The notes beneath the pieces were generated by a model. The model was not told where the DNA came from, did no database searches, and saw nothing but the letters and a program-made list of their open reading frames with translations. Below, in pieces: positions 1 to 5,207 of a stretch of DNA of 7,567 bases. Position 1 is the first letter of the stretch, and every line of letters starts with the position of its first letter. Origin of the DNA: Akkermansia sp. (GTDB lineage Bacteria > Verrucomicrobiota > Verrucomicrobiia > Verrucomicrobiales > Akkermansiaceae); assembly GCA_017379255.1 (NCBI GenBank), contig JAFNWZ010000402.1, forward strand, positions 1 to 7,567, written 5' to 3'. Position numbers and translations under genes: made by a program.

Positions 1-128
1 ATGTTATTAAGAGGTATAACTGAAACTGTATCTGAAGTGCCAAATGCAGCGGATTATTTCAGTTGGAGAGAAAGAGAATGGCAGCAACAAACCGTAACTA
101 ATGCGCTACGATTAGTTAAGTTCAATAC
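1..128. other. AT-rich segment of unknown origin joined to the 3' end of typA
   Basis: This stretch is far richer in A+T than the typA body beside it (about 38% G+C over bases 1-120 by hand count, against about 68% at 541-600). On the minus strand the typA reading frame matches its family up to residues IEYIEP and then, from about base 128, encodes 24 unrelated residues before a stop at 54-56. The segment is open in one plus-strand frame from base 1, but that frame continues through typA antisense sequence, so I do not call a gene. It may be the end of an inserted element, a rearrangement, or a chimeric join in the assembly; the sequence alone does not decide. Confidence 0.5.
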
Positions 129-1442
129 CGGCTCAATGTATTCGATGGCGCGCTCCAGAGAGAAGACGCGGGGCGGGGTGAGCTGGATGGAATCGTTCTT
201 GGTGGCTGAGCGGTGGTTGGTGAGGTGCTTCTCACGGGTGGGGTTCACAGGGATATCGATATCCTTCGGGTTTTCGCCCACAATCATGCCTTCGTACACC
301 TCATCACCGGGGGCAATGAACAGAGTGCCGCGCTCCTCCATGGCCTGCAGGGCGTAAGGACGGGCGATGCCGTTCTCCATGGAGATGAGGGTGCTGGTCT
401 GGCGGGTAGTGATTTCGCCGGCGTAGGGGGCGTATTCCTTGAAGAGGTGGGAGAAGATGCCGTGCCCACTCGTCAGGTTCACCAGCTCGAACTCGAAGCC
501 GATGAGACCGCGCGTCGGAATCGTTGCCTGAATCGTCGTGCGCCCGTTACCGCTCGCTTCCATGTTCTCCAGGATGCCGCGGCGGTTGCCCAGGATGCGC
601 ACGGTGCCGTTGGCGCATTCATCCGGCACTTCGATGAACACCGTCTCAAACGGCTCGCAGTTCACACCGTCAATCTCGCGCACAATCACCTTGGGGCGGG
701 AGACGAGCACTTCGTAATTCTCGCGGCGCATCTGCTCCACGAGAATCGCAATCTGCATCGTACCGCGGGCCGATACGCTGAACACACCCGCCAGATCCGT
801 ATCCTCCACTTTGATGGAGATATTCGTGCGCATCTCGCGCATCAGGCGGTCTCGAATCACGCGGCTGGTCACGTTCTTACCATCGCGGCCACCCAGCGGG
901 CCGTCATTGATGCTGAATTCCATCTGAACCGTCGGCGGTTCAATCGTCACAAAGGGCAGGGGCTCACCCTCCGGGTCGGCAGTCAGCGTCTGGCCGATGT
1001 CGACATCCTCGAAACCGGAAAGCCCGATGATATTGCCCGCCTCGCCCACGGTGGAGTCGGTGGTCTGCAGGCCGCTGTATTCGAAAAGTTTTGTCACCTT
1101 AGCCTGCACCCGGCTGCCATCCTGGCGCAGCAGATACAGCGTATCGCCCTTCTGCACGCGGCCGCTCGTAATGCGGCCCACGGCCACGCGGCCCACGTAG
1201 TCATCCCAGTCGATATTGGAGATGAGCATCTTGAAAGGCTTATCCGGGTCTGCATCCTGCGGGGCAGGGATGTGCTTCACAATCTGGTGCAGCAGCGGCG
1301 TGCAATCCACCGGCGCTTCACCCTCCGGGCTGTTCATGAAATAACCATCGCGGGCAGAGCCATACACAAACGGTGCCTCAAACTGCTCCTCCGTTGCATT
1401 CAAATCCAGCAGCAACTCCAGCACCTGGTCATGCACTTTCAT
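54..1442 (-). CDS. typA: TypA/BipA GTPase, main C-terminal part, out of frame with its N-terminus
   Basis: This is the larger fragment of a broken typA. The homologous frame actually begins at 1463 with DRPHADP, directly after the lost base, so the ATG at 1442 is an internal methionine. It carries the end of the G domain (SARDGYF region, the G5 counterpart), the beta-barrel domain II (about 1260-900), the EF-G-like domains III and V ([33 protein letters not shown]), and the TypA-specific C-terminal domain with REKHLTN and LTPPR. The family's closing DELVEVTP...IRIRKR stretch is absent: after IEYIEP come 24 unrelated residues and a stop. With the deletion repaired the protein would be 601 residues, close to the usual ~600, but with a false tail. 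TypA binds the ribosome and acts in 50S assembly and stress or cold adaptation. On its own this fragment lacks the nucleotide-binding P-loop. Confidence 0.85.
   Translation of the reverse strand: MKVHDQVLELLLDLNATEEQFEAPFVYGSARDGYFMNSPEGEAPVDCTPLLHQIVKHIPAPQDADPDKPFKMLISNIDWDDYVGRVAVGRITSGRVQKGDTLYLLRQDGSRVQAKVTKLFEYSGLQTTDSTVGEAGNIIGLSGFEDVDIGQTLTADPEGEPLPFVTIEPPTVQMEFSINDGPLGGRDGKNVTSRVIRDRLMREMRTNISIKVEDTDLAGVFSVSARGTMQIAILVEQMRRENYEVLVSRPKVIVREIDGVNCEPFETVFIEVPDECANGTVRILGNRRGILENMEASGNGRTTIQATIPTRGLIGFEFELVNLTSGHGIFSHLFKEYAPYAGEITTRQTSTLISMENGIARPYALQAMEERGTLFIAPGDEVYEGMIVGENPKDIDIPVNPTREKHLTNHRSATKNDSIQLTPPRVFSLERAIEYIEPVLNLTNRSALVTVCCCHSLSLQLK
95..118. repeat. 8-bp perfect inverted repeat with 8-base loop
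   Basis: TAACTAAT (95-102) and ATTAGTTA (111-118) are exact reverse complements around the loop GCGCTACG. The repeat lies in the AT-rich segment about 10 bases from the point where typA homology stops. It could be an element end, a recombination or protein-binding site, or a weak hairpin. There is no T-tract or GC-rich stem to suggest a terminator. Confidence 0.45.
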
Positions 1443-1858
1443 GGGGTCGGCATGCGGGCGGTCATCTTATTGATGACCACGATGGGTAAGAGCCCCTCTT
1501 CCAGCGCCTTGCGCAGCACAAAACGCGTCTGCGCCTGCGGGCCTTCGTACGCATCCACCACCAGAATCACGCCATCCACCATCTTCATCACTCGCTCCAC
1601 CTCAGCACCGAAATCTGCGTGCCCGGGCGTATCCACAATGTTAATCGTGTAATCATTCCAGTGGATTGATGTATTCTTCGCCTTAATCGTGATACCCTTC
1701 TCGCGCTCCAGATCCATCGAATCCATGGCGCGCTCCTGCACCTCCTGATTCTCGCGGTAAGTACCACCAGCCTTTAGCAGCTGGTCCACCAGCGTCGTCT
1801 TACCATGGTCAACGTGGGCAATAATAGCCAGATTGCGGAATTTGCTCGGGTCACTCAT
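1439..1858 (-). CDS. typA: TypA/BipA GTPase, N-terminal G-domain fragment (frameshifted)
   Basis: The N-terminus starts at 1858 as [22 protein letters not shown], the standard TypA opening, which fixes the start. Visible GTPase motifs are G1/P-loop AHVDHGKT (residues 14-21), G2 GITI (about 55-58), G3 DTPGH (76-80) and the first half of G4, NK (130-131). The frame then reads MTARMPTP and stops. Restoring one base between 1464 and 1463 gives NKIDRPHADP and joins the 54-1463 fragment, so this is one gene with a single-base deletion inside the NKxD guanine-specificity motif. The two fragments overlap by four bases (ATGA), which looks like translational coupling but is produced by the deletion. 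The short product would lack guanine specificity and all ribosome-binding domains. A sequencing error is possible. Confidence 0.88.
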   Translation of the reverse strand: MSDPSKFRNLAIIAHVDHGKTTLVDQLLKAGGTYRENQEVQERAMDSMDLEREKGITIKAKNTSIHWNDYTINIVDTPGHADFGAEVERVMKMVDGVILVVDAYEGPQAQTRFVLRKALEEGLLPIVVINKMTARMPTP

Positions 1859-1871
1859 AACAAAAAATATA
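1859..1871 (-). promoter_or_regulatory. -10-like box 7 bases before the typA ATG (possible leaderless start)
   Basis: TATATT (1871-1866, minus strand) is followed by seven bases and then the typA ATG. Transcription from it would begin at or next to the start codon. No good -35 hexamer lies 16-18 bases upstream, and the TAAGG further up is a poor, distant Shine-Dalgarno candidate. This is an alternative to the farther promoter at 1954-1984. Confidence 0.25.
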
Positions 1872-1886
1872 CCTTACCGCCACATA

Positions 1887-1903
1887 CTGCGGCTGCGCCG
1901 CAG
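1887..1903. promoter_or_regulatory. GC-rich hairpin in the typA upstream region
   Basis: CTGCGGC and GCCGCAG form a perfect 7-bp stem around the loop TGC. No T-run follows on either strand, so it is not a standard intrinsic terminator. If typA is transcribed from the promoter at 1954-1984, this hairpin lies in its 5' leader about 30 bases before the ATG and could affect translation. Confidence 0.35.
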
Positions 1904-1953
1904 AGTCTAGCACACTCAATGCCCTTTGAAAAGAGCAAAGATTGGGAAATACC

Positions 1954-1984
1954 ATTGTATGGTGATAAAATGGTGATATATCAA
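1954..1984 (-). promoter_or_regulatory. Candidate sigma70-type promoter for typA with tandem 9-bp repeats in the spacer
   Basis: On the minus strand TTGATA (1984-1979) and TACAAT (1959-1954) each differ from consensus at one position, but the spacer is 19 bases, longer than the ideal 17. The spacer is almost filled by two direct copies of ATGGTGATA (1959-1967 and 1970-1978, plus strand) with an 11-bp period, about one helical turn. The leader would be roughly 90 bases. Confidence 0.35.
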
Positions 1985-2064
1985 ATCTCCATCGCCCCTG
2001 TTTTTGCTTCCGGAATCTGCTTTGCATGGTTATAAGGTGAACAACTACAGTTTGTTAAGTCTGG

Positions 2065-2103
2065 TTTATGCAAATTTCAAATTGAATTTGAAATTTGCAT
2101 AAA
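2065..2103. repeat. Perfect 19+1+19 palindrome downstream of the DUF4143 ATPase gene
   Basis: TTTATGCAAATTTCAAATT (2065-2083) and its exact reverse complement (2085-2103) are separated by one G at 2084. The stem is almost all A+T, so it is unlike a rho-independent terminator. A closely related palindrome lies at 3348-3386 on the other side of the ATPase gene. Aligned over 41 bases, the outer 12 bases of the left arm are identical and the right arm differs at one base, while the central eight bases differ (TCAAATTG here, CAAGATTC there). Confidence 0.9.
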
Positions 2104-2154
2104 TATGTCTCAACCTGCAGACGGTGAAATTCTTATAGCTATGCCATGCTGTTT

Positions 2155-3327
2155 TTATTCCATCAGGCGAGGAATTTCCTCATCATTGCAGATTTCAACG
2201 CCCTGCAGTGTCCCCATAGGGGACCCGGCATACACAAGAGCCGGTGATTTGCAGTCTGTCACCATATCGGCTAAGGTACGAAGATTTCTGCACATGTCGG
2301 GGTTGTAGGTAAAGGCAGATTTAATCTCGATGGGTTTGGGGCAGCGCTGCTGTTCCAGAATCAGGTCAATTTCGAATCCATTGGAATCGCGGAAGAAGAA
2401 TAAATTGGGGGACTCGCCCTTATTCAGTTGAGTCTTCAGAAACTCAGAAACAACAAAGTTCTCGTAAATATTTCCGATGAGCGGGTCTCGCGCAACCTGG
2501 TCGGCAGATTTGATGCCCAGCAACGAGGTCACCAGTCCTGTCTCTGTGAAATAGATTTTGGGGGACTTGGTCAGCCGTTTGCCGTAATTTCTGTGGTAGG
2601 GGCGCAGCGTGAACACAATGTACGAGGCCTCCAGCATGGAAACCCATTCCTTGATGGTTGTGGAGCTAACCCCCACATCGCCTGCGAGCGAAGAATAATT
2701 GATAATCTGCCCCACGCGGGAAGCCAGCAGGCGGATAAATGTCTCGAACGCCAGAATATTGCGCACATTGATAATCTGGCGTACATCGCGCTCCACATAA
2801 GTGCGCAGATAATCGGAATAGGCGCGTTGTGGTGAAATCTTCTGAGCATGCACGCGCGGCAGGCCTCCGTAGAAAAGTTTCTCATCCCGGGTAAGCCGGA
2901 TACCTGCTCTCTGCAGCTCCTGCTGAGTGAGCGGCAGCAAATCCACCATGCCCGATCGGCCCGCCAGGCTTTGCGTGATGGTCTCTTGCAGCTCCATCTG
3001 GCGGCTTCCTGTAAGAATATACAAGCCCGGCCTGTTTTCCTGATCCACAATGCCCTGCAGATAACTGACCAGTTTCGGCGTATTCTGCACCTCGTCAAAA
3101 ATGCACGGGGCAGGGTGTTGCCGCAGAAATCCCCTCGGGTCGCTTTCAAAAGCAAGCCGGGAATCCGGATCTTCCAGACTCACATAATCATAATCAGGAA
3201 ACAGATGCCGGGTCAGCGTCGTCTTGCCCGACTGCCGCGGTCCGCACAGCGTCACTACCGGATACATACTGGCTGCCTCCAGTATGTTAGCACTCGCATC
3301 CCGTTCGATTATCTTCCTGCTCGCCAT
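2155..3327 (-). CDS. AAA-type ATPase with C-terminal DUF4143 (COG1373-like)
   Basis: The 390-residue protein has a P-loop GPRQSGKT (29-36), a Walker B-like stretch CIFDEVQ (75-81) and a sensor-like YILTGSRQ (103-110). The DUF4143 hallmark YLRTYVERDVRQI follows (173-185), then a winged-helix-like segment (about 211-240). Near the C-terminus E319-x-D321 and E334-x-K336 resemble a PD-(D/E)xK nuclease core. Length and order match the widespread family of predicted ATPases common in gut anaerobes, whose cellular role is not established; this should not be read as proof of nuclease activity. The protein is probably cytosolic, with no signal peptide or TM segment. The gene stands alone and is bracketed by two related palindromes (3348-3386 upstream, 2065-2103 downstream), which suggests a mobile cassette or self-regulation. 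A promoter-like pair places transcription start at the ATG, with no Shine-Dalgarno. The frame is intact. Confidence 0.9.
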   Translation of the reverse strand: MASRKIIERDASANILEAASMYPVVTLCGPRQSGKTTLTRHLFPDYDYVSLEDPDSRLAFESDPRGFLRQHPAPCIFDEVQNTPKLVSYLQGIVDQENRPGLYILTGSRQMELQETITQSLAGRSGMVDLLPLTQQELQRAGIRLTRDEKLFYGGLPRVHAQKISPQRAYSDYLRTYVERDVRQIINVRNILAFETFIRLLASRVGQIINYSSLAGDVGVSSTTIKEWVSMLEASYIVFTLRPYHRNYGKRLTKSPKIYFTETGLVTSLLGIKSADQVARDPLIGNIYENFVVSEFLKTQLNKGESPNLFFFRDSNGFEIDLILEQQRCPKPIEIKSAFTYNPDMCRNLRTLADMVTDCKSPALVYAGSPMGTLQGVEICNDEEIPRLME

Positions 3328-3333
3328 ACCCGG

Positions 3334-3362
3334 AATATAGCATCATCTTTATGCAAATTCAA
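3334..3362 (-). promoter_or_regulatory. Promoter of the DUF4143 ATPase gene; predicted leaderless start
   Basis: On the minus strand TTGAAT (3362-3357), a 17-base spacer and TATATT (3339-3334) form a good sigma70-like pair. Only six bases (CCGGGT) separate the -10 box from the ATG at 3327, so transcription should begin at or within a base or two of the start codon. The -35 box lies inside the upstream palindrome, so a protein bound there would block the promoter. Confidence 0.5.
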
Positions 3363-3386
3363 GATTCAATTTGAAATCTGCATAAA
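3348..3386. repeat. Imperfect palindrome upstream of the DUF4143 ATPase gene (second copy)
   Basis: The arms begin TTTATGCA and end TGCATAAA, with four mismatched pairs among the 19. It shares 12/12 bases of the outer left arm and 20/21 bases of the right arm with the palindrome at 2065-2103. The sites are 1283 bp apart and enclose only the ATPase gene. The palindrome lies 20 bases before the ATG and covers the predicted -35 box. Confidence 0.88.
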
Positions 3387-3388
3387 TA

Positions 3389-3602
3389 AACCGGGCTATT
3401 CCAGCTCCGCCGCAGCAGCTTAATCCACCATGCTTCCTGCATGAATGAAGCGGCTATTCCCATAGGGAAGGGCAAACCAGGATGGTGATGATAAGCTGAA
3501 TGTTCCCGGGGAGGGCATTCAGTCTCCAATGCCTGCCCCGTCGACCCGTGAGGGCAGACCACAAACCGCCGCCGGAAAACGCACAAGGATGAGAGGACGG
3601 AA
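3389..3602. other. Non-coding stretch with a row of short hairpins
   Basis: No convincing gene is present; a minus-strand open frame here has low-complexity, antisense-like composition. Four small perfect stems occur in a row: GCTTC/GAAGC (3432-3451), TTCCC-ATA-GGGAA (3457-3469), CTGAATG/CATTCAG with a 13-base loop (3496-3522) and CTGCCC/GGGCAG with a 13-base loop (3533-3557). None is followed by a T-run. The stretch could be a structured RNA, an interspersed repeat, or the 3' untranslated part of the exported-protein mRNA. Confidence 0.4.
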
Positions 3603-4481
3603 TCACTTCGGCTGACCTGCGCCAGACAACGGAGAAAAACCTGCAAAACCCTTCACCTTAGTAGTGTGTTCGCGCATTGCCTTGATTTCTGCCTTGAAAG
3701 GCGCCAGAATCCGCTTCTGCCCGGCGCGGTGCATATTCAACTTCACACCGGGCCACCAGGTGCGCCAGGCCTTGCCGCGCTCATTTTCCTCTGCCCGCAC
3801 CTGCGCAATGCTCTGCTCATTCCCCAGAGCATCCCTGTATTTTGCTCCACTCCGATACTCCGGATATGGCACGCGTTCTCCGCTGATGGTCGAATACTTT
3901 GTTTTCCCTGTGTAGGCATTCTGACCACCCTCCAGATAGAGCAGCCCCAGCACCTCTGCAAACAACGCCTGGCGCAGAACCGGGGGCATCTGCCGCAGAA
4001 AATAAATACCACGCTGCACCTCCAGCTCCTGTAACTCATCCGCAAACGATGCAAACGCAGCCTCATTCCCCGCCCGGTAAATATGCAGCTTGGCCAGCTT
4101 CCACACATCCTGCTTCTGGGCCGTGTTGCCACGCCGGGCCGCATAGAAATCGTACAACTTGCCATCACCGCCAATAAACTTTGCCCCCTGCTGCACATAG
4201 TAGAAAGGCACACGGACCTTCTCCACCACCTTTCCCCGTTGCGTCACCTCCACAAGCTCGCTCCCTTTCTTGCTGCTGTACGCACTGCTGCCGTTTTCCA
4301 TGAACAACAGCCCGCGTTTCTCTGCCAGCACCGCATCGCGCTGCGCACACGGCATCTTCCGCAGGCAACTGCTCACCTGCCGGGTATGCTCTTTCACATT
4401 AACCGGGGCTGCTCCCGCCGCCACCTCCACCATGCCCCCCAGCATGCAGAGCACCATCGCTATCTGAATGAAACCCTTCAT
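3603..4481 (-). CDS. Exported protein of unknown function with two tandem ~110-residue repeats
   Basis: I do not recognise the family. The start is placed at 4481 (MKGFIQIAM) rather than the longer frame from 4559, because GGAG lies eight bases before this ATG, a strong promoter lies just upstream, and the N-terminus is a signal peptide: a short basic start, a hydrophobic core (about 5-18) and a likely cut after AGA (22-24). The mature part of the 292-residue protein is an internal duplication. Residues 39-153 and 161-270 align at CLRKMP/FLRQMP, LAEKRGLLFMENGSSAY/FAEVLGLLYLEGGQNAY, RVPFYYVQQGAKF/RVPYPEYRSGAKY, a G-rich turn, and KLHIYRAGNEAAFASF/KLNMHRAGQKRILAPF. The tail is rich in K, G and P. 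It is probably periplasmic or surface-exposed and transcribed alone. A structural or substrate-binding role is possible but unproven. Confidence 0.82.
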   Translation of the reverse strand: MKGFIQIAMVLCMLGGMVEVAAGAAPVNVKEHTRQVSSCLRKMPCAQRDAVLAEKRGLLFMENGSSAYSSKKGSELVEVTQRGKVVEKVRVPFYYVQQGAKFIGGDGKLYDFYAARRGNTAQKQDVWKLAKLHIYRAGNEAAFASFADELQELEVQRGIYFLRQMPPVLRQALFAEVLGLLYLEGGQNAYTGKTKYSTISGERVPYPEYRSGAKYRDALGNEQSIAQVRAEENERGKAWRTWWPGVKLNMHRAGQKRILAPFKAEIKAMREHTTKVKGFAGFSPLSGAGQPK

Positions 4482-4521
4482 TATCAAAACTCCGTTGAAT
4501 AAACCAGCCTGAATGATACCG

Positions 4522-4549
4522 TATGCAGTATAACAGATACAACTGCATA
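4522..4549. promoter_or_regulatory. Operator-like inverted repeat over the exported-protein promoter
   Basis: TATGCAGT (4522-4529) and ACTGCATA (4542-4549) are exact reverse complements separated by 12 bases, with centres 20 bp apart, about two helical turns. The pair covers the -10 box and most of the -10/-35 spacer, the usual place for a dimeric repressor. No regulator gene for it is identifiable in the window. Confidence 0.5.
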
Positions 4550-4555
4550 AGTCAA
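4527..4555 (-). promoter_or_regulatory. Strong sigma70-type promoter of the exported-protein gene
   Basis: On the minus strand TTGACT (4555-4550), a 17-base spacer and TATACT (4532-4527) each match consensus at five of six positions. A start near 4520 gives a leader of about 39 bases containing GGAG at a normal distance from the ATG at 4481. This is the best promoter in the window. Confidence 0.7.
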
Positions 4556-4591
4556 CCACCGCCCACCGATTCCACCTGTTAAACTAACCGC

Positions 4592-4619
4592 TTGCCTATC
4601 AGAAAGAGGTGCATAAAAT
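4592..4619 (+). promoter_or_regulatory. Candidate promoter of the small lipoprotein gene
   Basis: TTGCCT (4592-4597), a 16-base spacer and TAAAAT (4614-4619) form a fair promoter. The ATG at 4630 is ten bases past the -10 box, so the leader would be only a few bases. Any AGAG-type ribosome site would be mostly upstream of the transcription start. Confidence 0.4.
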
Positions 4620-4629
4620 AAAGAGCACC

Positions 4630-4746
4630 ATGACCACCCTTCGTATCCTCATCATCACCGCCGCCCTGCTGGGGCTTGCCGCCTGCAGCTTCAACGCCAG
4701 CATCACCCCGCCATCGTTCGGCGAAAAACAGCATTCCGCCAACTGA
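4630..4746 (+). CDS. Very small lipoprotein, 38 residues
   Basis: The frame reads MTTLRILIITAALLGLAAC followed by SFNASITPPSFGEKQHSAN. It has a charged start (R5), a hydrophobic core (6-16) and a clear lipobox L-A-A-C at 16-19, so the expected mature peptide is a 20-residue lipid-anchored tail starting at C19. Ser at +2 fits outer-membrane sorting in proteobacterial rules; whether these apply here is unknown. It is entericidin-like in size and layout only; I see no family match. A candidate promoter lies just upstream, facing away from the exported-protein gene, and the stop is 14 bases from the end of the converging gene at 4761. The short length leaves some risk of chance, but the textbook lipobox and a fitting promoter support it. 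Confidence 0.65.
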   Translation: MTTLRILIITAALLGLAACSFNASITPPSFGEKQHSAN

Positions 4747-4760
4747 AGACCACCTGCCGC

Positions 4761-5185
4761 TCACTCACCCCCGTATCCGGCGGCGGGGCAAGCATCGCGC
4801 ACACAACACCAGCCCTGCAATCCCTCCTCGGAGTCCTCTAACGCATACGCGTTGCTGTACAGCTCCGTTTCATACTGGAAAACCGATAATCTGCCCTCCC
4901 GCAGCTCGCCTGAATACACCACCTCCGTATTCTGTGGAAGCATTGAAAACACATAGTTATAAGCCTTACCATCCGGGGCGATTCTGCCACCTCCACCCGC
5001 AGTAACGGCGCCACCACCGAAACTCCCGAGACCGGATGCACGGCAGGTGCCGCACAGCTCAACCTCCCATGCCGAATCTCCCACTCCCCCGAACGCGGGA
5101 ACATCAGAATCAGCACTGTCATCCAAACACAAACAAAGAGCCAGAACCTAACCTGCATCCACGTTATATCCTGCCCCTTATTCAT
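4761..5185 (-). pseudogene. Frameshifted gene for a small single-TM protein downstream of uvrC
   Basis: Two overlapping minus-strand frames look like one gene. The upstream frame begins MNKGQDITWMQVRFWLF at 5185, has one hydrophobic helix (about residues 11-30, WLFVCVWMTVLILMF) and reads sensibly to VEVAESP. The downstream frame continues with GKAYNYVFSMLPQNTEVVYS and ends GWCCVRDACPAAGYGGE. One extra C in the CCCC run (plus-strand GGGG, 4975-4978) would join them as ESPPDGKAYNYV, a 141-residue membrane-anchored protein with an extracytoplasmic domain and three C-terminal cysteines. I do not recognise the family. M10 is an alternative start, preceded by AGGA at ten bases. It lies 13 bp after the uvrC stop, probably in the same transcript. 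The deletion is in a homopolymer, so sequencing error or slippage is as likely as true decay. Confidence 0.6.
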
Positions 5186-5207
5186 TAATCACTAATAATT
5201 AATCACT
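5184..5207. repeat. 10-bp direct repeat at the uvrC stop / next start
   Basis: ATTAATCACT occurs at 5184-5193 and 5198-5207 with a 14-bp period. The second copy contains the uvrC stop codon and the first contains part of the next gene's ATG, as if the last bases of uvrC had been duplicated. Probably a small slippage duplication. Confidence 0.6.

Noticed and set aside
95..118. Integron attC site
   Set aside because: Too short, and it lacks the paired core and inner sites expected of attC.
1..357. Plus-strand open frame of 118 residues from the first base
   Set aside because: Most of it is antisense to the well-conserved typA C-terminal region. Only bases 1-128 could be real coding sequence and no family is recognisable there.
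1439..1442. Programmed -1/+1 frameshifting or a true two-gene split of typA
   Set aside because: The shift point has no slippery heptamer or downstream structure, and it falls within the NKxD motif; a simple deletion or error explains it.
213..1652. Long plus-strand frame (479 residues) across typA
   Set aside because: It is rich in H, A and R with no domain and lies antisense to clear TypA motifs, a by-product of G+C-rich codon use.
2065..2103. Rho-independent terminator of the ATPase gene
   Set aside because: The stem is nearly all A+T with a one-base loop and no dedicated U-tract.
3359..3646. Minus-strand frame of 95 residues (MQVFLRCLAQV...)
   Set aside because: It overlaps the end of the exported-protein gene in another frame and runs through the palindrome and hairpin region. 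Composition is not protein-like and there is no ribosome site.
4482..4559. 26-residue N-terminal extension of the exported protein
   Set aside because: It contains the promoter and leader and would bury the signal peptide. The GGAG site fits the ATG at 4481.
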